Positions 10,671-20,965 of a DNA stretch of 64,000 nt are shown here, piece after piece. The position numbers and the translations under genes are program-made. Under the pieces are notes generated by a model. It searched no databases and had not been told where the DNA came from. It was given only the letters and a program-made list of their open reading frames with translations. The stretch is from Liolophura sinensis (taxonomy: Eukaryota; Mollusca; Polyplacophora; Chitonida; Chitonidae): NCBI RefSeq assembly GCF_032854445.1, contig NC_088302.1, positions 36,956,191-37,020,190 on the forward strand, written 5' to 3'. Numbering within the stretch: position 1 is the stretch's first letter; every line of letters begins with the position of its first letter.

Positions 10671-12074
10671 CACAGGGAGATCTTATAGGAACTCTTACAG
10701 GGACACTATTTTCCTCTACATGGCTTTAAAATCCAGAATCCATATCATAACACAAAATACCTGACTAAGTGTTTTATACTGTTTTATACTATTTTGTACT
10801 AACTGTGATGTATGTTGGTTGAACCGTGTTCCCCATGTGCCTAAGGGCCCCTTTGTATTCTCACTACGTAGCTGTATATATACATATATATATACTATAT
10901 ATATATCTGTATGTCTGTACAGTGCACTGGTCTTGTTTGTACATTACAATATGCTAGTGGTGTGGTGTATGTTGTTGGATATGCAGCATACGTATAAATA
11001 GACTGATATTTATAAGATTAGTTATATCTGGTAACTTGACTGATATACTGTTGTATGTATTTCTTCTGCCTGTTATACTTTCAGCTTTGTTACCAGCCAC
11101 AGTTCACAGAAGCTGTCACTTTGTTTCATTTTCATGGGCAAAATGTGTGTTTCGTTGTTGTGATATAATAATGAAATAATGAATACACTGGAAAAATGAA
11201 TGTAGTATTAAAGTAAACTTTCTAATATGTTCTTTATGATATCATTACATATTGTATTGTACTTGCAAAATGAAAACCAATGCTAAAGTAAAGATTGTTG
11301 CCAAATGTAAAACAGTTATTTTTTTTGTGCTCCCTATAGTTTATCTGTACTATGTTGAGTAATCCATCTTCTTCATTACACATGTACATTCAGAATATTT
11401 GCATGGGTTTTCGAGGAAGAAAGTGTTTTACTTCAGTATTCTGTGCACGTATATAAGATTGACATATACCAGCCTGTGTAAGAGCGCAGGTATTATGCAT
11501 TAACAAAAGTAAGTCCTTGTAGCCAGGAACAGGGAAGCCCAACGCATATAGAGATTAGATTAATATTCATTAGATTTATTTAGTAAATTGAGTTAATATT
11601 CACACATTGTAACTTGTTATACTATAAAATTTCGTCAAACTACCATTTACTTCCTTAGTTTATGTATGGCTGTCGTATCTAAAAATAATATGTTAATTCT
11701 GCTACCAGTGGCTTGTTTTCCCATTTGTGTCTAAAAGAGAAAGCTGTTTGCAATAATTTCTTGTATTTGAAGTATTGCGAGGGAGCATCCAGTACAGTTG
11801 ATGAAATGAAATGCATTTTTCTCAATTCTTCACCAATTAATTTATTTTCCTTGGTGCCAATCAGCCTGAACTAGCCTCCAGGAATCAGTGTTGTACTCTT
11901 GGAATAAATTGTCATTTCCCAGAAAATGTCATAACCAAATATCTTTTCCTGTCAGTTATATCCAGTTCAAAGTGCCAAGGGCTACATTTAAAAACCTTAT
12001 CTGTTCGCTTGAGTCTGTTTGAAGGACTGGCTTAAATTGGCCAGAAGTTGCATCTGATCATTAAAACAGATATT

Positions 12075-12395
12075 CGTATACGGTCAACCGGATGGACGTT
12101 TCGGGTCAATAATCGCAAGACCAATTTCTAAATCAACGTTCAACGCCAACCACAAAGTAAGGAACTAATTAAGTATATGAAGTTAGAAATTAGGACAGGG
12201 TCGTGCAAAGTGAAGCTGTCAACGTTTTTCAGTGATTACAGAAAGACACAAGGAATGTTTCAGGATAACGAATTAAGCCAGTAATCGTGTACAGTGCTAG
12301 CTCCTAAGTTGTTGATGATCAAAATATGTATCTCAGTTGCACTTCGATTGCAACTGTTGGTATGTCCAATACGATCTAAGCCAAAACGATGACCA
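12075..12395 (+). repeat. dispersed repeat, family D (copy 1)
   Basis: It shares blocks with 19385-19690: TCAATAATCGCAAG, a GAAATTAGGAC block, then TGTATCTCAGTTGCACTTCG and ATTGCAACTGTT. I see no coding capacity and no tRNA-like head. Confidence 0.7.
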
Positions 12396-13089
12396 TGTGG
12401 TCCACATTACACAGAATTACACACTATTATGAAGCGGGATGACAGAGATCCTAGACACTCCGTCCATATTTTACCTATGACTACTCTTTGTAGAGTTTAA
12501 GGCACCTTTAATAAACTGAAAGCGTTTGATAGAATGGCCTAGAGTGCATTTCATACGTGCACTAGAGAGAAAAAGAGAAAGATCCAGAGAAAAGCAGCCT
12601 CTGACATGCATAGACCAGTGTAAGTTACCGCGTAGTGAGCAGGATGCATCTCTGGGCCAAGTGCCTGATGTTGCCATGATAGCACCGGCACCATGAATGT
12701 AAGATCAATGCCTTGTCCAAACTATGGAATATGTCAAATAGGGACAGCAAACTACATGTACAGTAAGTGAAATATGTACTGCCGGTGAAATGGACTATAT
12801 TTGTCTAAAAACAGAAACAATGACTTACAGCTCGGAACTACATGTACATGTACGTCCTTTGAATTGTTAATAGTTAGTTTTGCCGTTTATCTAAACGCCG
12901 TTGTCTTGCAGGGCCTATATGTATGTAGGCGGTACAATACTAAAAATGTAACCCCCTTATTTCACCATCGGTGGGCCTGACAAGATTGTATGTAGTACCT
13001 CTATGAGAAAGCTGTAATTATGCAAGGCATGATGTGCGCGAATATTAACGTGCAACATGGTTATGTCACGTTTTACTATGTACACCTGG

Positions 13090-13195
13090 GGCCTGTTTTA
13101 CAAAGCTGTCGCAGCACTTCGCCAAGCTTCTCTTCAGTATATGTTGCCATGGATAATACGCCAGGCGCAATTTGCGACTGCTTCGTAAAACAGGC
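13090..13195. mobile_element. short MITE with 17 bp terminal inverted repeats
   Basis: The left end GGCCTGTTTTACAAAGC and the reverse complement of the right end GGCCTGTTTTACGAAGC differ at one base. The interior is about 70 bp with no frame. Similar ends occur at 17771, 26215 and 40660. Confidence 0.7.
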
Positions 13196-13204
13196 CTCTG
13201 ACTG

Positions 13205-14640
13205 GTGAGCAAGAGCCCAGGTGTTCTAGAACTTCACGTGCAACTTGGTTCTGCCACAATTTACTACACAACTGATGGCAGAGCGAGAGCACAAATGTTC
13301 TAGAACTTCCCATGCAGCATGGTTCTGCCACAATGTACTACACAACTGATGGCAGAGTGAGAGCACAAATGTTTTAGAACTTCACGTGCAACACGGTTAT
13401 GCCACAAGTTACTACACATCTGATGGCAGACCAAGAGCACAAATGTTTTAGAACTTCGCGTGCAGCATGGTTCTGCCACAATTTACTACACAACTGATGG
13501 CAGAGCGAAAACACAATGTTCTAGAACTTCACGTGCAACACGGTTATGTCACAAGTTACTACACATCTCATGGCAGAACGAGAGTAGATATGTTTTAGAA
13601 CTCCACGTGCAACATGGTTCTGCCACAAGTTACTACACATCTGGTGGCAGAGCGAGAGCACAAATGTTCTAGAACTTCCCATGCAGCATGGTTCTGCCAC
13701 AATTTACTACACAACTGATGGCAGAGCGAGAGCATGGTTATGCCACAAGTTACTACACATCTCATGGCAGAACGAGAGTACAAATGTTTTAGAATTCCAC
13801 GTGCAACATGGTTCTGCCACAATTTACTACACATCTGATGGCAGAGCGATAGCACAAATGTTTTAGAACTTCACGTGTAGCATGGTTATACCACAATTTA
13901 CTACACATCTGATGGCAGAGCGAGAGCACAAATGTTCTAGAACTTCACGTGCAGCATGGTTGTGCCACAAGTTTCTACACATATGATGACAGAGAGAGAG
14001 CATGGTTATGCCACACGTTATTACACATCTGATGGCAGAGCGAGAGCACAAATCTTATAGAACTTCACGTGCAACATGGTTCTGCCACAATTTACTACTC
14101 ATCTGATGACAGAGTGAGATCAAAAATGCTGTGGAACTTCACATGTAACATGGTTCTGCCACAAGTTACTACACACCTGATGGCAGAGCAAGAGCACAAA
14201 TGTTCTAGAACTTCCCATGCAGCATGGTTCTGCCACAATTTACTACACAACTGATGGCAGAGCGAGAGCATGGTTATGCCACAAGTTACTACACATCTCA
14301 TGGCAGAACGAGAGTACAAATGTTTTAGAATTCCACGTGCAACATGGTTCTGCCACAAGTTACTACACATCTAATGGCAGAGCGAGAACACAAATGTTCT
14401 AGAACTTCCCATGCAGCATGGTTCTGCCACAAATTAATACACATCTGATGGCAGAGCGAGAGCGCAAATGTTCTACAGCTTCACGTGCAGCATGGTTCTA
14501 CCACAATTTGCTACTCATCTCATGGCAGAGCGAGAGCACAAATGTTCTAGGACTTCACGTGTAACATGGTTATGCCACAAGTTACTACACATCTGATGAC
14601 AGAAGGAGAGCACAAATGGTTACGCCATGCATACTATATC
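13205..14640. repeat. 74 bp minisatellite array, type A
   Basis: About 20 units of roughly 74 bp: GCAGCATGGTTCTGCCACAA, TTTACTACACATCTGATGGC, AGAGCGAGAGCACAAATGTT, then CTAGAACTTCACGT. Many units carry the palindromes TTCTAGAA (or TTTTAGAA) and CACGTG. One unit with an internal deletion of about 30 bp, together with its neighbours, appears twice 536 bp apart (13656-13822 and 14192-14358, identical by eye), so a multi-unit block was duplicated. The short open frames here come from the repeat and are not genes. Confidence 0.95.
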
Positions 14641-15090
14641 TAATTGGAGACTGTGGGCCCAAATGTTCTAGAACTTCAAGTGGAGCATGGTTGTGCCATG
14701 CATACTAGATCTGATTGGAGACCGTGGGCCCAAATGTTCTAGAACTTCAGGTGGAGCATGGTTGTGCCATGCATACTAGATCTGATTGGAGACCGTGGGC
14801 CCAAATGTTCTAGAACTTCAAGTGGAGCATGGTTGTGCCATGCATACTAGATCTGATGGGAGACCGCGAGCCGAAATGTTCTAGAACTTCACGTGGAGCA
14901 TGGTTGTGCCATGCATACTAGATCTGATTGGAGACCGCGAGCCCAAATGTTCTAAAACTTCATGTGCAGCATGGTTGTGCCATGCATGCTAGGTCTGATG
15001 GGAGACCGCGAGCCCAAATGTTCTAGCACTTCATGTGCAACGTGGTTATGCCATGCATGCTAGACCTGATGGGAGAACGACAGCACTAAT
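14640..15090. repeat. 71 bp minisatellite array, type B
   Basis: About six units of roughly 71 bp related to type A but with a changed middle: GAGCATGGTTGTGCCATGCA, TACTAGATCTGATTGGAGAC, CGTGGGCCCAAATGTTCTAG, AACTTCAAGTG. Adjacent units at 14650-14870 are nearly identical, implying recent expansion. Confidence 0.93.
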
Positions 15091-15524
15091 GTTCTTGAAA
15101 TTCACAAATACAATATATATCGAAAAGATTTATTAAATTTGATTGGACTTATAACTTATACATACTCCTTAAAAGCCAATTTTCAATTTTATAATTCTTG
15201 GGTCAATCTTGTGATTGCTTTAAGGCAATGAGCAATGTTTATACATTAATTAACATTGACTTGCCAGGATGTGGACTGCATTATGATGTCTTGAGTGCCG
15301 GCATGTGCACGTTGTATATAGCGAACATAAAAGCCCACCGAAAACAAATCATGCATTTTACATATTGGACCATCTTAATCCCGCTAGCTATTATGTCAGA
15401 CACCATAACAAAGCCTGTAGTAAGCATCAGCCTTGCTGACAGGAAGATGGTCTTGGACAGAATATGTTACGTTTTCGTTTCTAAGCTTACATATATACTG
15501 TGCTCTTAATGTTACCTTATGGCT

Positions 15525-15950
15525 CAATGCCGACTAAGCAACTGTAAATTACATGTAGCGTATTAACCAATGCCGACTATACAACTGTAGCCTGCATGTA
15601 GCGTATTGACCAATGCCAACTATGCAAATGTACCCTGCATGTAGCGTATGAACCAATACCGACTATACAACTGTACCCTACATGTAGCGTATGAACCAAT
15701 ACCGACTATACAACTGTACCCTACATGTAGCGTATTAACCAATGCCGACTATGCAACTGTACCCTGTATGTAGCGTATGAACCAATACCGACTATACAAC
15801 TGTACCCTACATGTAGCGTATGAACCAATACCGACTATACAACTGTACCCTACATGTAGCGTATGAACCAATACCGACTATACAACTGTACCCTACATGT
15901 AGCGTATGAACCAATACCGACTATACAACTTTACCCTACATGTATCATAT
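15525..15950. repeat. 43 bp tandem repeat array
   Basis: Nearly ten units of 43 bp: GTATGAACCAATACCGACTA, TACAACTGTACCCTACATGT, AGC. Central units are identical and flanking ones diverged. 43 is not a multiple of 3, so the open frame through it is not a conserved peptide repeat. Confidence 0.95.
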
Positions 15951-16975
15951 TATATCATATCGGTGCTCCGAGCTATATAGCCTTCATGCTCATGGAAACA
16001 CACACAGTGTGTCAACTGGCTTCATTCAATTATCTACTCTTCGCTGATTATGCAAATAGCGATTTTGTATCTTCCATGGGAGGAAGGCGATGTCATGTCC
16101 GGCATACATGTATATTGATTCCTTCCATAAACAATATGCAAGATTTACGTGGTAAAGTAAATTGAATACACAAGTTAACATTCCATTGGTCTCAGTATAT
16201 GCAGACTTGTGCTCAGGAGACTTTATCAAAGAGCAAATTCATGGGAAGAACAACCTTTTCTAAGGCTGTACATGCATTTTTCAAAATGACTTATTTATCT
16301 CGCTAAGAAGTTGAAGTTCGAGTTCGAGTAACTGGGTGTGAGGTATTGCAAATATGTAATAAAAGTCAAAGTTAACATTTATATCGATTTCACACATACA
16401 GTTTGTAGCTGCTAATGCAGACAGACAGGTCTTTTATTGTGCGAGAGAAAAAAAAAATCGAATCCTATGCATATGTAGAAAAAATCTGGGGCCAATTGTT
16501 TCCTCAGCTGGTTTACGGCAATGTAAACATTTGCATGATCATCACTGCATATCGTGCCTATCCACAAAGGTATACGATACTCGGACACAAATCAATTACG
16601 TCTCGAAGTTGCCGCTAAAAAGGCTTCTCGTGAGTGAAACATGATTGAAGCAAGCATATCAGCTGTATATACACATCAGGGGAAAGGTGAAACCTTAAAT
16701 CACTCCTGCTCCATAGCTGATTGGGATATTGATATCAGCCCCAGTTGTTGTATACCGGAACGCTTTGAAAAGCTGAACAGGTAAATTAACAGTGGAACTG
16801 AACGGTGTATATTTTCAATTAAGAAATTAAGTTTATGAGTTAACAAACGAGGCATGAATATCGTGCTAACTACTATACGACTTGGTTACTCATGAATATT
16901 CTGTTGTTGTTGTTTTTTTTTGGCCTGGATCATTTAAAAATTTCATCAACCTCTGTGTTTTGCGGCTTTAGTGTG
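15951..16975. other. no gene recognised
   Basis: Unique-looking AT-rich sequence between the minisatellites and the lectin gene. The short open frames have no recognisable features. Confidence 0.5.
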
Positions 16976-16979
16976 TGTC

Positions 16980-16989
16980 GGTATATTAA
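16980..16989 (+). promoter_or_regulatory. possible TATA box of the lectin gene
   Basis: GGTATATTAAG lies about 70 bp upstream of the start codon at 17056. This would place transcription start near 17010 and give a 5' UTR of about 45 nt. Position and motif are the only evidence. Confidence 0.4.
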
Positions 16990-17055
16990 GTCCAACCGTG
17001 GTGCGAGATTAAGGCTGGCTGAGTTTGCGTGAGTCTCGCGCTGCTCCTGTAAACG

Positions 17056-17264
17056 ATGTTCTCCACCAGGCAAATCACGCAGCTGCTTGTCTCTCTTCTG
17101 ACGCTGATACCACGCAGCACCGCACATATGTACACGGTCTATCCACAAGCACAGAACTGGGCGGAGAGCAAGGCGTCGTGTGAGTCTAATGGTCTACAAT
17201 TAGTGGTCATTCAGAGCAATGAAGAAATCACGGAGTTTCAAGATTTCCTGAGCGCCCAAATTAG
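17056..17264 (+). CDS. lectin exon 1 (signal peptide, start of lectin fold)
   Basis: The ATG at 17056 is followed by a hydrophobic leader; donor AG/gtgagt. The exon ends in phase 2 (AG), and exon 2 supplies C to make Ser. Confidence 0.88.
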
Positions 17265-20200
17265 GTGAGTCTATGTGCCTTAACTTTTTGGGGGGATTGC
17301 TGCGAAATGTGGTTGCCCAAGAATATTTTCACGGGTATTATGGGCCTCTTGTATACTATGGACGGAGTAAACGAGAGTCGCTTTGGGTCAAGTGTCAAGT
17401 ATGTCGCGTATATATACATGTGTGACACTCAGGTTTGTTCCGGGCACAGTTTCCTCCAAAAATTCTTGGCATTAAACACCAATGAAATAAATAAATAGAT
17501 AACATTTTGTCATTTTTCACAACTGCATTTTCTCACATGAAACATTTGTTTTTTATTTGCTAACATGCATTTTAAGATGTGCCCTAAAGTGTAAAAGTAC
17601 AAAAAACGTGTCAGCTTTGTTCTTGGAGGGTAAAATGGTTCTGAAGAGCAGTTTTGTTAAGGTCCGCCTGGGAATTAAGTAGACTTGAGTTGTGACTTAA
17701 CGGTAATAGTCGTCGCAACAACTGTGTGGTGGGTAGAGGAGTTGGAGCAGGAGGGGCGCTAAGCCTGGGCGAGTTTCATGAAGCTGACTTAGCTCAATAA
17801 GCCCTTAACTACCATGGCAGCTTATGTTGTAGAGATATAAAGTGCACTTAGCTAAGGGCAACTTAACACTAAGTAAGCTTCATGAAACCGGCCTCTGGTC
17901 CCTGGAAGTTCATCGATGAAGTCATTTACGAAAATTTCCGACCACTGACAGAAACTAAGCATAAAATAAAGGGTCTATTTAAGTATAAAGTATGCTTCAA
18001 ACATGATGGTTTTTTTTTTCAATATAATTATATTCTTCATCCTCTTAAAAACATACTAGTAATCTCAGTTTTAGGGGCATTCTCCATGTATCCTTTACGT
18101 TGTAATTTGTTGGTCAAATACTTCCATATTTTATGTCACAATGGTTATTCCCTTACATCCTGTTTTCTCCCTGCCAAATAAATAAATAAATACATGAATG
18201 AGCATGGTTGTGGTCAACAAAAGTGTATTGTATAAGAACTTTGCCCTGTAGCTCTCGTATGTGGATGGGTCTTCGCGTCCCGGAAACATCCGAGTCCGAG
18301 CTGGATTTCCACTGGGTAGATGGGTCGGCCATGATAGTATCTGACTGGGACGGTGATGAACCTAACAATCTAGATAGGATGAAGTGTGTTCTGATTCAAG
18401 CAGAAGACGACGACAAATGGAATACGCGTCCCTGCTCGGAGAAACATCCGTTTGTGTGTCAGACGAAAGGTAAATGAATTTTATTATTTATTTATTTTAT
18501 TTATTTGCGTGGTGTTTTTACGGCGTTCTCAAGAATATTTCAAGTACTACGATGGCGATGGTGGGAGGAAACCGGGCAGAGCCCTGGGGAAACCCACGAT
18601 CATCAGCACGTTTTTGCCAGACGTACGGCCGGAGAGGAAGCCAGAATGCATTGAACTTGAACTCACAACTCCCGCATTGTTGAGAAGCTCCTGTTTCATT
18701 GGGCCGCGCTGTAAGTTAATTTTACAGTGATGACATAATAGCAGAATGTATGATACAAAACACTACATCATAAACAGAGTAAAATAATTGCAACGACGAG
18801 TGTGATATTGGCAAATGATTGGCCACACGTAAACGGTGAAATCCGGCTTCTTCACAGTTTACCTGTGTCAGTCATAGGGTTTTATTCTGACGTTTTTCAT
18901 GTAAATGCCTTAAAAGTAGCAACGATGATTGAATTTTATTAAACGTCACAGAGGCAGGTGGGTGTTATAATTGTTTCATGCATACACATCTGGCGAAACT
19001 ATTTCATTCACAGTGTCAGTGTGACATATGATTAGCTCTGCCTCCCTGCAACGCCCTGCTGAAGACACTAGACCAGTAGTTTCTTTGTGTGTTCCAGATT
19101 TAATTTCTTTACATTTATTTTGAAGCGGCTTCTAACTCACTTGCAATGCCCTGCCGCATTCGTAAACCCATGTAGTCTGGTTTCTCTGCAACGCCCGTGG
19201 GCAAAGAAATAGAGCAAATTCCCGTTAGTTTATTATACCAACATTTTGTAATTTTATCATGTGGCATTGATGAACAGCATGACTAGAAATTTGCAGTGCA
19301 CACCAGAATGCACAGTTGTGACTTTCCCAATACAACAACGCAGAAATGTATCCATGCATTGGAGCAGACATTCGTAGACCGACCTTCAATAATCGCAAGG
19401 CGAATTGCAAAAACGACGTGTAACACAAACCATCAAAGAACTAAAAAAGTATATAAAGTACGAAATTAGGACGGAACCATGCAAAGAGATGCAGTCGACA
19501 GTTTTCAATGATTTTGGAGAGAATTTGATGTTGAAAATGAGATTTCTTGGCGAAATGAGTGAATCAGTATTCAAACCGTGTACCATGCTTTGTGTAAGTT
19601 GTCCATAATAAAATTTGTATCTTAGTTCCACTTTGATTGCAACTGTTCAAAATGTGGTGATCTAATTCAACACGGTGAATATACATCCACTAGCAGACGT
19701 ATACTAGCTTGAAGTGGCCTCTTACATGACGGGGGCCTCCGTGGCTCAGTTGGTTAGCGCGCTAGCGCAGCGTAATGACCCAGGAGTCTCTTACCAATGC
19801 GGTCGCTGTGAGTTCAAGTCCAGCTCGTGCTGTCTTCCTCTCCGGCTATACGTGAGAAGGTCTTGCAGCAACTTGCAGATGGTCGTGGGTTTCCTCCCAC
19901 CACAATGCTGGCCGCCGTCGTATAAGTGAAATATTCTTGAGTACGGCGTAAAACAACCAATCAAATAAATAAATAAATCATACATGACGTAAATGGTTAA
20001 AAAGGAACACAGATTTTGGAAGAGAAAAAGGCGTAGTAGAACAAATCGAGAAACTCAATGAGCTGATCAGCCCAAACCTCGCTCTTTCTTTCAGGTTTAC
20101 TCTTCAAGTTTAACATTTTAATTAACATTGTTTTCTTTACATTTATCTCTCAGCTCAACAAGATTCATCCATCAGCCCATTTGCACAGTTCACCCTAAAG

Positions 20201-20410
20201 CCATGGACAAATAACTGCGACCCAGACAGCAATACCATTCAACTTATGTCTGCGTTCCTCTTTAACTGCTGCGCCAGGTGCTTGACTTACGACAGGTGTC
20301 ACATGATCACTTGGAACCATTCAACATGCGGGATTGTTTTGGACTCCGATGCCGTACCTTGCTACTGTAAAAACAAATGTGTCGCCTACAGGAGGCTGCG
20401 TCATGTCTAG
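17056..20410 (+). CDS. secreted C-type lectin with Cys-rich (PAN/apple-like) C-terminal domain
   Basis: Three exons join in phase: 17056-17264, 18252-18469 and 20154-20410 (stop TAG), giving 227 residues. Residues 1-24 form a signal peptide (hydrophobic LLVSLLTLI core). A C-type lectin fold follows: YTVYPQAQNWAESKASC, the WMGLRV strand, FHWVDGS, DWDGDEPNN and KWNTRPCSEKHPFVC. It is the short form with four canonical Cys. The EPN triplet (Ca2+ site 2, usually mannose-type specificity) is intact, but the WND partner reads WNT. Residues about 144-227 hold nine Cys (NCCARCLTYDRC..., TCGIVL, CYCKNKC) in a spacing reminiscent of PAN/apple modules; that assignment is tentative. Invertebrate C-type lectins of this layout are secreted and often act in microbe recognition; no direct evidence of ligand here. 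Introns carry SINE and MITE insertions. Confidence 0.88.
17771..17890. mobile_element. short MITE in lectin intron 1
   Basis: Left GTTTCATGAAGCTGACTTAG and the reverse complement of the right end GTTTCATGAAGCTTACTTAG match closely. The ends resemble the element at 13090. Confidence 0.65.
18252..18469 (+). CDS. lectin exon 2 (core of lectin fold)
   Basis: Acceptor tttgccctgtag, donor AAAG/gtaaat. It carries WMGL, EPN, WNT and the last two Cys of the lectin fold. 218 nt, phase 2 to phase 1. Confidence 0.92.
18481..18712 (-). mobile_element. SINE family A in lectin intron 2
   Basis: Reverse orientation: T-rich tail, CGGCGTTCTCAAGAATATTTC, the GGGAGGAAACCGGGCAGAGC block, GTACGGCCGGAGAGGAAGCC, B-box remnant TTGAACTTGAACTC, and a degraded head. 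Confidence 0.85.
19385..19690 (+). repeat. dispersed repeat, family D (copy 2)
   Basis: Diverged relative of 12075-12395, in the second lectin intron. Shared blocks: TCAATAATCGCAAG, GAAATTAGGACGG, TGTATCTTAGTTCCACTTTG, ATTGCAACTGTT. Confidence 0.7.
19732..19977 (+). mobile_element. full-length SINE family A
   Basis: The most complete plus-strand copy. Head GGGGGCCTCCGTGGCTCAGT with A box (TGGCTCAGTTGGTTAGCG), B-box-like GAGTTCAAGTCC, conserved body, and tail CAATCAAATAAATAAATAAA. The flanks carry TACATGAC on both sides (a target-site duplication). Confidence 0.92.
20154..20410 (+). CDS. lectin exon 3 (Cys-rich tail)
   Basis: Acceptor atttatctctcag. It reads AQQDSSISPFAQFTL and a nine-Cys module ending RRLRHV and TAG. 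The phase fits exon 2 and the frame is open to the stop. Confidence 0.82.
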
Positions 20411-20813
20411 ACGCAAAACTTCCGTTAGAGCAATACAGATTTTTTTGTGAAAAAGGAATTGTTTGTTAGAAAGTGGTATATGGTCATCTGTTTTGAGGAT
20501 TTGGAGACAGGTTATCTGATGAATCATGTAGACGCACTGCTGTTCAGTCATTAATCAGCCATGTTTTATTCGTGGGAATCGCCGTCACGAAGGCTTCATG
20601 ATAATTGGACCAACATACAAATATCCGGGTCCTGACAAATTCTCCAAGCCCGGGTGTATCAGGTGAAGAAAACAAACCTAACAACGCGTGTCTACATGCG
20701 TGAGATTTAATCTCAAAAAGAGCACACTCGGTTTGTACAGATATCCGAGTGATTCGTGTTGTGATGGTATAAAACTGAATAGACCATACAGTGGATTTGT
20801 TCAGACGGCGACC

Positions 20814-20965
20814 ATGACAATTTACCTTGCCGTTTTGCTTTCTCATATAGAAATGAAGTCACGCGTCTACTCTCCTCATATTGCTGAAAGAGATACCAGA
20901 TCTGATACAGATGCATGGTTAATTAATATTCAGTCGAGAATGACCAATGGGACGATCATACCATC
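20814..20965 (+). CDS. candidate first exon of an unrecognised gene
   Basis: A TATA-like box TATAAAA (20768-20774) is followed 40 bp on by a good Kozak context (GCGACCATGA). The frame runs 50 codons, starting MTIYLAVLLSHIEM, to a strong donor (ATC/gtaagc). I recognise no family and found no second exon, so this may be chance. Confidence 0.25.

Larger units (their letters stand above)
8537..11910 (+). other. 3' UTR and downstream flank of the GRAF-type gene
   Basis: No convincing coding sequence. AATAAA signals occur at 9787-9792 and 11903-11908; I cannot tell which is used. The stretch holds a 21 bp triplicate at 8846-8908, a duplicated segment (8939-8988 and 9050-9096), a TA-rich microsatellite near 10874-10908 and an imperfect fold-back element at 10405-10670. 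Confidence 0.45.

Noticed and set aside
13460-14402. Several 60-90 codon frames on both strands
   Set aside because: They are the minisatellite read in different frames; the repeated MQHGSAT phrases come from the repeat unit.
15863-16165. 100-codon plus frame with repeating peptide
   Set aside because: It begins in the 43 bp array, whose period shifts frame at every unit.
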